Made by a program: the position numbers and the translations under genes. From contig WQTQ01000217.1 in assembly GCA_009786175.1 (NCBI GenBank), positions 1 to 29,409 of the forward strand: a stretch of DNA of 29,409 bases, given 5' to 3'. The DNA comes from Bacillota bacterium (GTDB lineage Bacteria > Bacillota_A > Clostridia > Lachnospirales > WQUN01). The notes under the pieces are model-generated. The model ran no database searches. It saw only the letters and a program-made list of their open reading frames with translations, and was not told the DNA's origin. This document shows, piece by piece, positions 1 through 8,758 of this stretch; position 1 is the stretch's first letter; every line of letters starts with the position of its first letter.

Positions 1-501
1 ACCAACAATTAACGATCCAATTCCCATTCGCCAGTCGATAATAAACACCGTTATACTGGCAAGTACAATGGCGATAAGGGGGTTTAGGAAAGCATTAAGA
101 GCATCGGTAAAAATGCCGGAAGCCGTCGTAATATCCGTGTTAAGGGCGGCAATACCCTCACCGGAGTGCTTTTGGTTTTCTATGCTGGATTTCATAAACG
201 CACGGAACAGGTGAAGGCTCATATTTCGTATACCCAAGGCAATGACTACTACATAGATGTAAACCCCAATGCCCATTATTACCATGTACGACACCATCAC
301 AGTTACTATAAACACCACTGCACTAATTACGATGGAAAAATCCATGGCCAAGATACCTTCCATAACCCTGCCCATGAAAATAGCGTTTATAAAGGGACCA
401 AAAAACGCCTGGGCACTGTAAATAAATATTCCAATAACATAAAACACCATATATGGGCGTACATAGCGGAAAGTACGGAAAAAATATTGACGGTCTGTCA
501 T
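1..501 (-). CDS. ABC transporter transmembrane/ATP-binding protein, 5' part only (runs off the window)
   Basis: Reading the minus strand from an ATG at 501 gives 167 open codons to the window edge. The start (MTDRQYFFRTFRYVRPYM) and the membrane-rich continuation match the N-terminal half of an ABC exporter transmembrane domain; the last visible residues (IDWRMGIGSLIVG) are the conserved stretch between transmembrane helices 3 and 4. The ATP-binding domain would lie beyond the edge. The ATG overlaps the stop codon of the upstream half-transporter in an ATGA (498-501), so the two are translationally coupled, and a GGAGG site lies at about 510-514. The likely product is the second half of a heterodimeric exporter. 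Substrate cannot be told from sequence. Confidence 0.88.
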   Translation of the reverse strand, partial: MTDRQYFFRTFRYVRPYMVFYVIGIFIYSAQAFFGPFINAIFMGRVMEGILAMDFSIVISAVVFIVTVMVSYMVIMGIGVYIYVVVIALGIRNMSLHLFRAFMKSSIENQKHSGEGIAALNTDITTASGIFTDALNAFLNPLIAIVLASITVFIIDWRMGIGSLIVG

Positions 502-2330
502 ACGGACACCTCCCTGGTTGCATGGGCGAGCAGTTCGCTGTCAGGCGAATGACCAGCCCTGGTTTGTGAATCGAATAAGTTTTTGTAAACCGGACATGTG
601 TTTAGCAATTGGTCATGGCTGCCAATGGCGGCAATTTTACCGTTGTCCATAACAATAATTGTATCGCAGAAAGATATTGGCTTAACGCGGTGGGATACCA
701 GTACAACGGTGGTATCCGGGCCCAATGCGTCAAAACTTTTCAGCACCGCCGCTTCCGTAGATGGATCCAGGGCCGATGTCGCTTCGTCAAAAAGAATGAT
801 TGGCGCGTTGCGGTAAAATGCCCTTGCCAGCGCGATACGCTGCTTTTGTCCGCCGGAGATATTTTCTGCAGATTCACTTAAAACCGCGTTAAATTTATCC
901 GGTAAGTTTAATATAAACTCCAAAATGCCTGCGTCTTTACAGGCTTTTTCAAGCCTTTGCATATCTGTGGGTACTTCGTCGCCGGTTATGTTTGCCCCAA
1001 TAGATTCCGGGAAAAGGAAGCTGTCTTGGGGTACATAGGCAAATGTACCGCGTAAAGATTCCAGCGAAATATCGCTGATATCCGTATCCATAACCGACAA
1101 GCTACCGGATTGTGGCTGGTACAAGCCCAACAATAGCTTTAGCACGGTACTTTTCCCGCTGCCGCTTCCGCCGACAAAGGCAACGCGGGAGCCTTTGTTT
1201 ATTTGGAAGGATACGTTGTCCAGAGCAAGGGGGATTTCTGTCTCGGCAGAGGTCTCTGATTCGCCCTCACTAACATGATTTTCGCCGTTTTTACGTTCAG
1301 GATAAGCAAATGACAAATTGGCGGCGGCAATTGCATGGCCGCCATTTATGGCCAATGACTTACCGCTTGAAAAATCTTCTTCTTCGCCGTCCATTGTGTC
1401 CATAAGCCGTTTCGCGCCTGCTGCCGCTGTTTGTATATTGTTCTGCCTTTGGCTAAGCATGGCCAGCCAACTTCCCGCTTCGCCTGCCAGGCTAAGAAAT
1501 GCTACAAACTCCGCCACATTCATGGTTCCGCCTATTACTCTGTTGGCTGCAATGGCAATTACAATAAGCAGTGGCGTTAATGAAGCGATTTGTCCGGCCA
1601 TTACCAACGGTAAAAGTGACGACGCATAGCCTTTTGTTGCGGCAACAACGTTTTCCAGGGAAGTTGTACAACGTTTTTTCATAACCTCTTCCAAGGAGTA
1701 GGCTGCGATTGTGGATGTGTTTTGCAAGGAATCGTTTACAACCGCTGTAAGCTCTGCCCGTGCTTCCGATCGCTTTATCTGCTTTTTTTGGATTGGAATT
1801 GCCAAAGCGATTTGCATAGCTGCCAAGACAGGAAACGATGCGAAAAATATTAGCGTAAGGAAAGGGGTAAGGGTTAGCATGTATACAAACGTTACTACCA
1901 AACTGATAATGTCGGCCATAAACCGTAAACCGCCGTTGGAAACCAGTTCTACTGCCGCCGGTAAATCGTTGGCGTAAACGGAAAGGGACTCGCCGCTGTT
2001 TACCCCTTCGAATTTTGCAAATGGTTTTTGTAAAAAATATTTTGCGAAGTTGTCGCGGAAGCGATAACCCGCGCGGCCCGCAAACCGCCCCAAAAGTAAA
2101 GCGGACGCGCCGGACGCAACAACACGGATTACCATAAGGCCGGTAATTATGCCTAAAAATTGTAAAAGAGTGGCGGTGTCAAAATCCAATGCCGCCTGCG
2201 CCATGTCACCTGTGATACGTGTCCCTATTACAGTTGCCACAGAAATTACAAGGGCCAGGAATAAGTAAAATACCAAAAATCCTTTGTAGCGTTGGTGATG
2301 CTTGCTAAGTGTTTTGAAGATTAAGCCCAT
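498..2330 (-). CDS. ABC exporter, fused transmembrane and ATP-binding domains
   Basis: 610 residues, the normal length of an ABC half-exporter. The N-terminal ~310 residues are hydrophobic with about six membrane helices. The nucleotide-binding domain follows: Walker A GGSGSGKST (387-395), Q-loop Gln435, signature ISGGQ (491-495), Walker B ILFDEA (512-517) and H-loop His547. All catalytic motifs are intact. An acidic/polar insert at about 345-365 (around NHVSEGESETSAETE) precedes the first strand of the ATPase domain and is not typical. GGAGGC at 2335-2340 supports this start. It is the first gene of an operon with the truncated exporter at 1-501, and the pair probably forms a heterodimer. 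Exporters of this class carry drugs, lipids or peptides; no substrate is implied here. Confidence 0.95.
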   Translation of the reverse strand: MGLIFKTLSKHHQRYKGFLVFYLFLALVISVATVIGTRITGDMAQAALDFDTATLLQFLGIITGLMVIRVVASGASALLLGRFAGRAGYRFRDNFAKYFLQKPFAKFEGVNSGESLSVYANDLPAAVELVSNGGLRFMADIISLVVTFVYMLTLTPFLTLIFFASFPVLAAMQIALAIPIQKKQIKRSEARAELTAVVNDSLQNTSTIAAYSLEEVMKKRCTTSLENVVAATKGYASSLLPLVMAGQIASLTPLLIVIAIAANRVIGGTMNVAEFVAFLSLAGEAGSWLAMLSQRQNNIQTAAAGAKRLMDTMDGEEEDFSSGKSLAINGGHAIAAANLSFAYPERKNGENHVSEGESETSAETEIPLALDNVSFQINKGSRVAFVGGSGSGKSTVLKLLLGLYQPQSGSLSVMDTDISDISLESLRGTFAYVPQDSFLFPESIGANITGDEVPTDMQRLEKACKDAGILEFILNLPDKFNAVLSESAENISGGQKQRIALARAFYRNAPIILFDEATSALDPSTEAAVLKSFDALGPDTTVVLVSHRVKPISFCDTIIVMDNGKIAAIGSHDQLLNTCPVYKNLFDSQTRAGHSPDSELLAHATREVSV

Positions 2331-2360
2331 AAATGCCTCCTTAGATATAAATTGAATTTA

Positions 2361-2404
2361 CTTGACGTTGTTAAATAATAATTTAACATTAGCGCGCTGT
2401 CAAG
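2361..2404 (-). promoter_or_regulatory. Promoter of the ABC exporter operon with operator-like palindrome
   Basis: On the minus strand, TTGACA (2403-2398), a 17-bp spacer and TATTAT (2380-2375) form a near-consensus sigma-A promoter. The -10 lies inside an inverted repeat TGTTAAAT-AATA-ATTTAACA (2369-2388), and an outer pair CTTGAC (2361-2366) / GTCAAG (2399-2404) flanks it. A protein bound to the inner palindrome would cover the -10 and spacer, so repression is the likely mode. MarR/TetR/PadR-type control is common for such exporters, but the regulator is not in the window. Promoter and palindrome are seen; regulation is inferred. Confidence 0.65.
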
Positions 2405-2484
2405 TGTCTGTTTAATAATATACGCAGCATTTTAATTTTGGTTTAACATGTGCGCGAAATTATTCCGAATATTTTTAAGTTTCA

Positions 2485-2513
2485 TATACACACCATGCTA
2501 CATGCGTTATAAT
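2485..2513 (+). promoter_or_regulatory. Candidate promoter of the acetamidase/formamidase pseudogene
   Basis: TATACA (2485-2490), 17-bp spacer, TATAAT (2508-2513). Transcription would start near 2520, just ahead of the Shine-Dalgarno GGAAGGGA (2523-2530), leaving almost no leader. The -10 is perfect and the -35 matches 4 of 6. The TTG at 2513 lies in the -10 box, which argues against it being the translation start. Confidence 0.45.
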
Positions 2514-2533
2514 TGCGAAAAAGGAAGGGAGCG

Positions 2534-3210
2534 ATGTATGTGCTAATAATTTCAAGGGAAAATGTAATTTACGCCATGAGCGCGCAAAACAAGCCTGTCG
2601 CCTGCATCGAGCCGGGGACACAGCTTAAGTTTGAAACATGGGATGCTTTACACGGGCAAATGAAGACTGTCGACGGCGGCTTTGACGGGCTTGACTGGAG
2701 CCGGGTAAACCCTGCAACAGGGCCTGTCTATATAAACGGCGCAGAAGTAGGGGATGTTCTTTCCGTTAAAATTAACAAGATAGATGTTGCCGATGAAGGC
2801 ATTGTGCTTTGTGGTAAGAGCATGGGCGTAATGGGTTCTGTTTTGCAGAACAGCGTGATAAAAATCGTGCCTATTAAGGGCAACGTGGCACATTATTCCG
2901 ATTCCATACATCTGCCCCTTAACAAAATGGTTGGCGTTATTGGCGTGGCCCCTAAGGAAGGTGAAAGACCATGCCGCTGCCTATGATAATGAGTGATACG
3001 CACGTGATGACACTATTTTCTGATGAGGATTTAGACATTGCTGCAGATACAGCTGTTGTAAATATGGTAAAGTTTTTGACAATGGAACGTGGGCTTACTG
3101 CCGAAGACGCGGTTATGTTGGTTTCATTGGTTGGCGATGTAAGGATTTGCCAGGTTGTAGACCCGAAGAAGACAGTGCGGGTGGAATTCCCGAGGAGATA
3201 TTTATGTTAG
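2534..3210 (+). pseudogene. Acetamidase/formamidase family gene, internal deletion and frameshift
   Basis: Two out-of-phase segments both match the acetamidase/formamidase (FmdA/AmdA) family, which hydrolyses short amides to ammonia and acid. The first (from ATG 2534, behind GGAAGGGA) covers the N-terminal half and ends at the family stretch MVGVIGVAPKEGERPC, then stops at 2986. The second, frame +1 from about 2971, begins MPLPMIMSDTHVM and carries the typical C-terminal end, with LVGDVRICQVVDPKKTVRVE near its end. Together they give about 229 residues against roughly 300 for the family. The missing part is the central block that normally carries the G-x-H-G-G-N-x-D motif and the acidic/His metal-site residues, so an active enzyme is very unlikely. 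The junction is at about 2971-2985. A promoter and ribosome site remain, so decay looks recent. A sequencing error alone cannot explain a loss of this size. Confidence 0.82.
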
Positions 3211-3221
3211 GTATAAACAAA

Positions 3222-3254
3222 TTTCAACTGGTAAGAAAATCCGACCAGTTGAAA
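3222..3254. repeat. Perfect inverted repeat (stem-loop) between the amidase pseudogene and the ygiQ-like gene
   Basis: TTTCAACTGGT (3222-3232) and ACCAGTTGAAA (3244-3254) are perfect 11-bp arms around an 11-nt loop. No T-run follows on the plus strand, so it is not a standard terminator. It sits about 15 nt ahead of the ribosome-binding region (AAGGCGG, 3270-3276) of the next gene and could be an operator or an mRNA leader hairpin. Confidence 0.55.
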
Positions 3255-3282
3255 ATGGAATGATGAAGAAGGCGGACATACA

Positions 3283-5163
3283 ATGGCATTTTTACCGACA
3301 ACCGCAGATGAAATAAAAGACATAGGCCAGGTTGATTTTGTATTTGTAACAGGCGACGCGTATGTAGATCATCCGTCTTTCGGCGCGAGCATTATCGCCC
3401 GGGTGCTGGAATCCCGCGGCTACACGGTGGCAATTCTACCTCAGCCGGATTGGAAAACAACGGCGGATTTCTGTAGGTTTGGCGAGCCTAAGCTGGCTTT
3501 TTTGGTAACCGGCGGCAATATAGATTCCATGGTCAACCATTATTCCGTATCGTTGCACAAGCGTAAAACGGACGCGTATTCCCCGGGTGGGCAGCTGGGT
3601 AAACGACCAAACCGCGCTACAATTGTGTATTGCAATAAAATCCGCGAGGTTTACAAAAATACCCCAATAATTATCGGCGGGTTGGAAGCCAGTTTGCGCA
3701 GGCTTGGCCATTACGATTATTGGGACAATGCCGTGCGCCGTTCTATTTTGCTGGACTCTGCTGCGGATTTATTGGTGTATGGCATGGGTGAAAATCAAAT
3801 TGTAGAAATTGCTGAGGCTTTGGAAAGCGGGTTGCAAGCCCAAGATATTACTTTTATTGCGGGTACGGTTTTTAAGACAAAGGACATTTCCAATTTACAC
3901 GAGCCGGTTATTCTGCCGACGTTCAAGTCCATAAAAGAACCCGCACCGGAGTCTAAAAAAGAATACGCGAGAAGTTACATGCTTCAATACGAAAACACAG
4001 ATTACCTAACCGCCAAAACCTTGGTAGAAAGCTATGGCAACGTATACGTGGTGCAAAACAAACCCGCTAACCCCTTAACCACCCAGGAACTTGACCGGGT
4101 TTATGCCCTGCCGTACCGGCGGGATTATCACCCAATGTACGAAGGTTTGGGCGGTGTCCCTGCAATAGAAGAAGTGAAATTTAGCATAATAAGTAACCGA
4201 GGCTGCTTTGGGGCCTGTAATTTTTGCGCCCTAAGCTTCCACCAAGGCAGGATGATACAAGTCCGCAGCCATAAATCAATAGTCGCCGAGGCCATAAATT
4301 TTACACACGACCCGGCTTTTAAAGGGTATATCCACGATGTTGGCGGGCCAACGGCTAACTTCCGTGCGCCCTCCTGCGGCAGGTGGGGTAGGGAAGACGC
4401 CAAACCTTGTAAGCGGCAGTGCCTAACCCCAACCCCATGCAAAAACCTGCGCTGCGACCACGAAGATTACTTGAAATTGCTAAAATCTTTGCGGGAACTG
4501 CCAAAAATAAAAAAGGTGTTCGTCCGCTCCGGCATACGGTACGACTACCTGCTGCACGACCCAAAAGGGGAGAAGTTTTTGCAGGAATTATGCGCCCACC
4601 ATATAAGCGGCAGGTTGAAAGTTGCCCCGGAACATGTGTCCGACAAGGTTTTGGCCACTATGGGCAAGCCGAGTTTTGACGAGTATAAAAAATTTGCTGT
4701 AAAGTTCGAAGAGGTAAACAAGCGGCTGGGCAAAGACCAGTACCTGGTACCGTACCTAATGTCCAGCCACCCGGGCTGCGGCCTGGACGAAGCCATTGAA
4801 TTGGCGGAATATCTGCAAAGCGTTGGCCACAAGCCGGAGCAGGTGCAGGACTTTTACCCTACACCCGGGACCCTATCCACATGCATGTACTACACCGGGC
4901 TGGACCCGCGCACCATGACAAAAGTGTTTGTCCCCAAAAGCCAGCGTGAAAAAACCACCCAACGGGCATTGATACAATACCGGCTGCCCGCTAACTACGA
5001 AATTGTAAAAGCCGCGCTGTTAAAAACCGGGCGCAAAGACTTAATCGGCCACGACCCAAAAGCATTGATACGCCCGCCAAGGGTTGTAAGGGCTAAACCG
5101 CAAAAGCTGGTACCAAGGAAACATACCCCAGCAAAAAATAAAAAAAATAGAAATGGCCGGTGA
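3283..5163 (+). CDS. ygiQ: YgiQ family radical SAM protein
   Basis: 626 residues. The iron-sulfur motif is C308-x3-C312-x2-C315 (around NRGCFGACNFCA), which binds the [4Fe-4S] cluster that cleaves S-adenosylmethionine. The N-terminal region (VDFVFVTGDAYVDHPSFG) and the central GGLEASLRR segment are characteristic of the YgiQ/UPF0313 family. The function of the family is not settled. The last ~30 residues are very basic (Lys/Arg/Pro-rich), which suggests nucleic-acid contact or simply a tail. AAGGCGG (3270-3276) fits the ATG at 3283. The next gene starts 6 nt after the stop, so translation is probably coupled. Confidence 0.93.
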   Translation: MAFLPTTADEIKDIGQVDFVFVTGDAYVDHPSFGASIIARVLESRGYTVAILPQPDWKTTADFCRFGEPKLAFLVTGGNIDSMVNHYSVSLHKRKTDAYSPGGQLGKRPNRATIVYCNKIREVYKNTPIIIGGLEASLRRLGHYDYWDNAVRRSILLDSAADLLVYGMGENQIVEIAEALESGLQAQDITFIAGTVFKTKDISNLHEPVILPTFKSIKEPAPESKKEYARSYMLQYENTDYLTAKTLVESYGNVYVVQNKPANPLTTQELDRVYALPYRRDYHPMYEGLGGVPAIEEVKFSIISNRGCFGACNFCALSFHQGRMIQVRSHKSIVAEAINFTHDPAFKGYIHDVGGPTANFRAPSCGRWGREDAKPCKRQCLTPTPCKNLRCDHEDYLKLLKSLRELPKIKKVFVRSGIRYDYLLHDPKGEKFLQELCAHHISGRLKVAPEHVSDKVLATMGKPSFDEYKKFAVKFEEVNKRLGKDQYLVPYLMSSHPGCGLDEAIELAEYLQSVGHKPEQVQDFYPTPGTLSTCMYYTGLDPRTMTKVFVPKSQREKTTQRALIQYRLPANYEIVKAALLKTGRKDLIGHDPKALIRPPRVVRAKPQKLVPRKHTPAKNKKNRNGR

Positions 5164-5169
5164 ATACAA

Positions 5170-7350
5170 ATGAGAAAAAATTACATGCTCTCATGGAATG
5201 TGGGGCACAGCAGTTCCTTAAACGTAAGACCTGCAGAAACCGTCCCTGCAACCGTTCCGGGCGCGGTACAAACAGACTGGGCAAAGGCTAAAAATTGGCC
5301 GCCCCATTACTATGGAGAAAATTTTAAAGCCTACAAGTGGATGGAAGATTGTTACTGGACATATTCCACTCATTTTACGCCACCGAATCGCGAAAAAAAT
5401 GAACGTGTGTTTTTTGTATGCGGCGGCGTGGATTATGAATATTTTGCAAGGTTAAACGGCAAAACAATCAACGCCTACGAAGGCATGTTTACACCCTTTG
5501 AAATTGATATGACCGATATGCTAACCGATGACAATTTGTTGGAGATAATCGTTTTCCCCGCACCAAAAAGCGAAAACGCTCAGCCGGATACCCGAGCCGA
5601 AGCGGATCAAACCTGCAAGCCCGCCTACAGCTACGGCTGGGATTGGCACCCGCGGCTTATCCCGCTGGGCATATGGAAGGATACATTTTTGCAGGTGCGG
5701 AGTAATGTGCATATCCGTGACGCAGAGCTGTTTTATACGCTTAATGACAGTCTTGACGCGGCAGAAATTACAGTAGAGGTGGAGCTTAGCACATCTGCAT
5801 TGGTCAAATGGAAATTGACAGACCATACCGGCAATTGCGTGGCTGAAAAGGAGATACCGCCATTGGGTAGCAAAGCGGTATTGGAATGGGAATTACAAAA
5901 CCCTAAACTATGGTGGCCAAACGGCCATGGCGAGCCAACCCTATACACCTCAACCGTGGAAATATATGACTCCGGCGGCAACTTGCTGGACTACAAGGAA
6001 TCTAAAGCCGGGTTTAGAAAAGTGGCCCTTGTAATGTACGACGGCGCATGGAATGAGCCGATGACTTTTCCAATGTCCTGCAACCCGTCGCCGATAACTC
6101 TGGAAATTAACAACCGTAAAATATTTGCGAAGGGTTCCAACTGGGTTCCGCCGGATATTTTCCCGGGCACGGTTACCCGCGAAGATTATCGCGTCCTTGT
6201 GGAACACGCAAAATATTCACACTTTAACCTGCTTCGGATATGGGGTGGGGGAATTAACAATAAAGACGACTTTTTCGAAATTTGCGATGAATTGGGCATT
6301 ATGCTGTGGCAAGAGTTTCCGCTGTCGTGCAATAATTACGTAGCCGGTAAAGAATACATGGCCGTGCTTGACGCAGAATCTAAATCTATAATCAAGAATT
6401 TGCGCAGCCACCCAAGCATTGTCATGTGGTGCGGCGGAAATGAGCTGTTTAACAGCTGGTCCGGTATGACGGATCAATCCCTGGCGTTGCGCCTGTTAAA
6501 CCGCAATTGCTACGATCTGGACCCAACCCGCCCATACCTTATGACTTCCCCTGTAATGGGCATGGGACACGGGCATTACATGTTCCGCCAGCGCACCGGC
6601 GAAGAAGTACTTCAAGTAATGCCAAAGGCGCGAAACACGGCTTACACAGAGTTTGGCTGCGGCGGCCCTTCCCCTGTGGAATATCTGAAAACTTTCATCC
6701 CCGAAGATGAACTTTACCCGCCAAAACCCGGCGGCGTATGGGAGTCCCACCATGCGTACAATGCCTGGGTTGGGCTGGACACATGGCTGGATGTGCCAAT
6801 GATAGAGGAATACTTCGGCAAAACAACCTCGTTGGAGGAGATTGTGCGGGGCGGCGAAATTTTGCAATGTCAAGGATACAAATGCATATACGAAGAGGCC
6901 CGCAGGCAAAAACCACGGTGCTCCATGGCACTTAACTGGTGTTACAACGAGCCTTGGCCAACAGCGGCGGGTAACAGCCTGCTTAGCTGGCCTGCAATAC
7001 CCAAGCCCGCCCTTTACGCGGTGGCAGAATCTTGCCGCCCGGTGCTGGCCAGTGCCCGCATACCAAAATTCCGCTGGGAAAGCGGCGAGAATTTTAACCC
7101 GGAACTGTGGGTGCTGAATGATACCTATGACGAAATCCCCGGCGGCATAATGACAGTACTGGTAAAATCCGGCGATATGGAACATGAGATTTATACATGG
7201 GAATTTGAGGCGGTACAGGCAAACAAGAACCTTCAGGGCCCGGCGGTTAATTTTATGCTTCCTAAGTTTGATAACCGGGAAATAACGCTGGTTATGCGAG
7301 TTGAAGATTGCAGCGGAATGGACTCAAACTATACTTTGCTTTGCGACTAA
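5170..7350 (+). CDS. Glycoside hydrolase family 2, beta-mannosidase-like
   Basis: 726 residues, somewhat shorter than typical GH2 beta-mannosidases (about 800-900). Order: N-terminal jelly-roll (about 1-180, with YKWMEDCYWTYSTHF), Ig-like domain (about 180-290), TIM barrel (about 290-600; FAKGSNWVPPDIFPG is a family hallmark), and a short C-terminal beta domain. The acid/base Glu425 lies in MWCGGNELF and the nucleophile Glu494 in YTEFG, both intact. No signal peptide is present, so it probably acts in the cytoplasm on imported beta-linked oligosaccharides. Beta-mannosidase is the best guess; exo-beta-glucosaminidase or another GH2 activity is possible. The Shine-Dalgarno is weak, consistent with coupling to the gene 6 nt upstream. 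A further gene begins 15 nt downstream. Confidence 0.9.
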   Translation: MRKNYMLSWNVGHSSSLNVRPAETVPATVPGAVQTDWAKAKNWPPHYYGENFKAYKWMEDCYWTYSTHFTPPNREKNERVFFVCGGVDYEYFARLNGKTINAYEGMFTPFEIDMTDMLTDDNLLEIIVFPAPKSENAQPDTRAEADQTCKPAYSYGWDWHPRLIPLGIWKDTFLQVRSNVHIRDAELFYTLNDSLDAAEITVEVELSTSALVKWKLTDHTGNCVAEKEIPPLGSKAVLEWELQNPKLWWPNGHGEPTLYTSTVEIYDSGGNLLDYKESKAGFRKVALVMYDGAWNEPMTFPMSCNPSPITLEINNRKIFAKGSNWVPPDIFPGTVTREDYRVLVEHAKYSHFNLLRIWGGGINNKDDFFEICDELGIMLWQEFPLSCNNYVAGKEYMAVLDAESKSIIKNLRSHPSIVMWCGGNELFNSWSGMTDQSLALRLLNRNCYDLDPTRPYLMTSPVMGMGHGHYMFRQRTGEEVLQVMPKARNTAYTEFGCGGPSPVEYLKTFIPEDELYPPKPGGVWESHHAYNAWVGLDTWLDVPMIEEYFGKTTSLEEIVRGGEILQCQGYKCIYEEARRQKPRCSMALNWCYNEPWPTAAGNSLLSWPAIPKPALYAVAESCRPVLASARIPKFRWESGENFNPELWVLNDTYDEIPGGIMTVLVKSGDMEHEIYTWEFEAVQANKNLQGPAVNFMLPKFDNREITLVMRVEDCSGMDSNYTLLCD

Positions 7351-7365
7351 ATATGGAGGTATTTC

Positions 7366-7671
7366 ATGCGAATTACAGAACATCCAATACTTAATTTTCA
7401 ACGTGGGGCACAAATAAATTTTGCATTCGACGGAGCCGTAATTTCTGCATACAAAGGCGAAACAATAGCTGCAGCATTACATGCGGCGGGCGTTCGAACA
7501 TTGGCACACAGCCAAAACGACAAAAGACCAAGGGGGCTTTATTGTGCCATCGGCAATTGTTCGTCCTGTATGATGGTGGTTGACGGTGAAGCTAATGTCA
7601 AAGTATGTGTCGAACTTGTGCAAGACGGAATGGTTGTAGAAACCCAACAAGATAAGGGGCATCTAATATGA
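7366..7671 (+). CDS. (2Fe-2S)-binding subunit of a multi-subunit FAD dehydrogenase (HcnA-like)
   Basis: 101 residues. Four cysteines, C60-x4-C65-x2-C68-x12-C81, in the context RGLYCAIGNCSSCMMVVDG fit the plant-type [2Fe-2S] fold found in the small subunit of HcnABC hydrogen-cyanide synthase, octopine/nopaline oxidases and D-hydroxyproline dehydrogenase. In those enzymes this domain relays electrons between flavin sites. GGAGG precedes the ATG. The stop overlaps the next start (ATGA at 7668-7671), as expected for subunits made in fixed ratio. In many relatives this domain is fused to the FAD/NAD subunit; here it is separate. Confidence 0.87.
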   Translation: MRITEHPILNFQRGAQINFAFDGAVISAYKGETIAAALHAAGVRTLAHSQNDKRPRGLYCAIGNCSSCMMVVDGEANVKVCVELVQDGMVVETQQDKGHLI

Positions 7672-8738
7672 TTCATACAGATTTACTTGTTGTAGGTGCA
7701 GGCCCGGCAGGGCTTTCTGCCGCGGCGCAGGCGGGGGATGCCGGGGCAAGTGTATTGCTGTTGGAACGCAGTCATGTTCCCGGCGGGCAGCTTTTGAAAC
7801 AAACACATATGTTTTTTGGCTCGGAAGAGCAGTACGCATCGTACAGGGGTTTTGTTATTTCGGATATTTTGTTGGAGAAGTTGGGGCCTACTGTTAATGT
7901 GCAATTAAATTCTACCGTGCTGGCAGCCTATGACGACGGGATTTGGACTGCAGAAATAAACGGCAGGTACGAGAAAATAAACCCCCGGGCTGTGGTAGTT
8001 GCTACCGGCGCAGGGGAGCGGAGCTTACCGTTCCCCGGTAATGATTTGCCCGGCATATTTGGTGCAGGGGCAATCCAAACCTTAATGAACCAATTTGGAA
8101 TTAAGCCCGCTCAGCGCGTTGTGATGCTTGGCGCGGGCAATATCGGGCTTATTGTAAGCTACCAGCTGCTTCAGGCCGGTGTAGAGGTTTTGGCCGTTGC
8201 CGAAGGCGGCCCCAAGATAGGCGGGTACTTGGTTCATGCGTCTAAGCTTGCGCGCATGGGGGTGCCAATTTTAACGTCCCACACAGTTAAACGCGCAGAC
8301 GGAGACAGAACGTTGGAATCTGTTACACTATGGGAAATTGACAGTAAGTGGCAGGGCATTGCCGGTACGGAAAAGGTGTTCCGGGCAGACGCTTTGTGTA
8401 TTGCAATAGGCCTTTCGCCGCTGTCGGAACTGTTGTGGCAGGCCGGGTGTAGAATGCAATTTGTACCGGCATTGGGCGGATATGTACCTTTTAGGGACGA
8501 AAATATGCGTACGTCAATAGATAATATTTTTATTGCCGGGGATGTGGGCGGAATAGAAGAAGCATCTGCTGCAATGGTGGCTGGCAGGCTGGCCGGGCTT
8601 TGCGCGGCAACGCAGCTTGGCTTTGGCATAATTGACCTGGAAGCAAAAAAGCAGGAATGCCGCAAACAATTGGATGCGCTGCGCCGCGGACAAATGGGTG
8701 AGCGCATACAAGCCGGGATTTCCCGGGTAACGATATAA
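7668..8738 (+). CDS. FAD/NAD-binding oxidoreductase subunit (HcnB / PDH-alpha type)
   Basis: 356 residues. Two dinucleotide-binding motifs are visible: G10-A-G12-P-A-G15 near the N-terminus for FAD and G155-A-G157-N-I-G160 for the second nucleotide. The C-terminal IFIAGDVGGIEEASAAM is the usual FAD-contact segment of pyridine-nucleotide-disulfide-type oxidoreductases. The redox-active Cys-x4-Cys pair of thioredoxin reductase is absent, as in the HcnB/OoxA/PDH-alpha group. It overlaps the 2Fe-2S gene by 4 nt and precedes the Fe-S/BFD gene by 20 nt. It probably forms the electron-transfer half of a four-part dehydrogenase with the genes on either side. Confidence 0.88.
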   Translation: MIHTDLLVVGAGPAGLSAAAQAGDAGASVLLLERSHVPGGQLLKQTHMFFGSEEQYASYRGFVISDILLEKLGPTVNVQLNSTVLAAYDDGIWTAEINGRYEKINPRAVVVATGAGERSLPFPGNDLPGIFGAGAIQTLMNQFGIKPAQRVVMLGAGNIGLIVSYQLLQAGVEVLAVAEGGPKIGGYLVHASKLARMGVPILTSHTVKRADGDRTLESVTLWEIDSKWQGIAGTEKVFRADALCIAIGLSPLSELLWQAGCRMQFVPALGGYVPFRDENMRTSIDNIFIAGDVGGIEEASAAMVAGRLAGLCAATQLGFGIIDLEAKKQECRKQLDALRRGQMGERIQAGISRVTI

Positions 8739-8758
8739 AACAATTTGGAGGTTATTTT

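Noticed and set aside
166..552. Plus-strand open frame of 128 codons
   Set aside because: It lies antisense to the ABC transporter that reads on the minus strand through 501, has no homology that I recognise and is His/Tyr-rich as shadow frames are.
2341..2512. Riboswitch or small RNA in the divergent region
   Set aside because: Only promoter elements and one palindrome were seen; leaders on both sides are too short for a known riboswitch class.
2513..2533. Start of the amidase gene at TTG 2513
   Set aside because: That codon overlaps the TATAAT -10 box and has no ribosome site; ATG 2534 has GGAAGGGA in front.
6496..7185. 229-codon minus-strand frame inside the GH2 gene
   Set aside because: The plus-strand GH2 reading has all catalytic motifs; this antisense frame has no recognisable domain.
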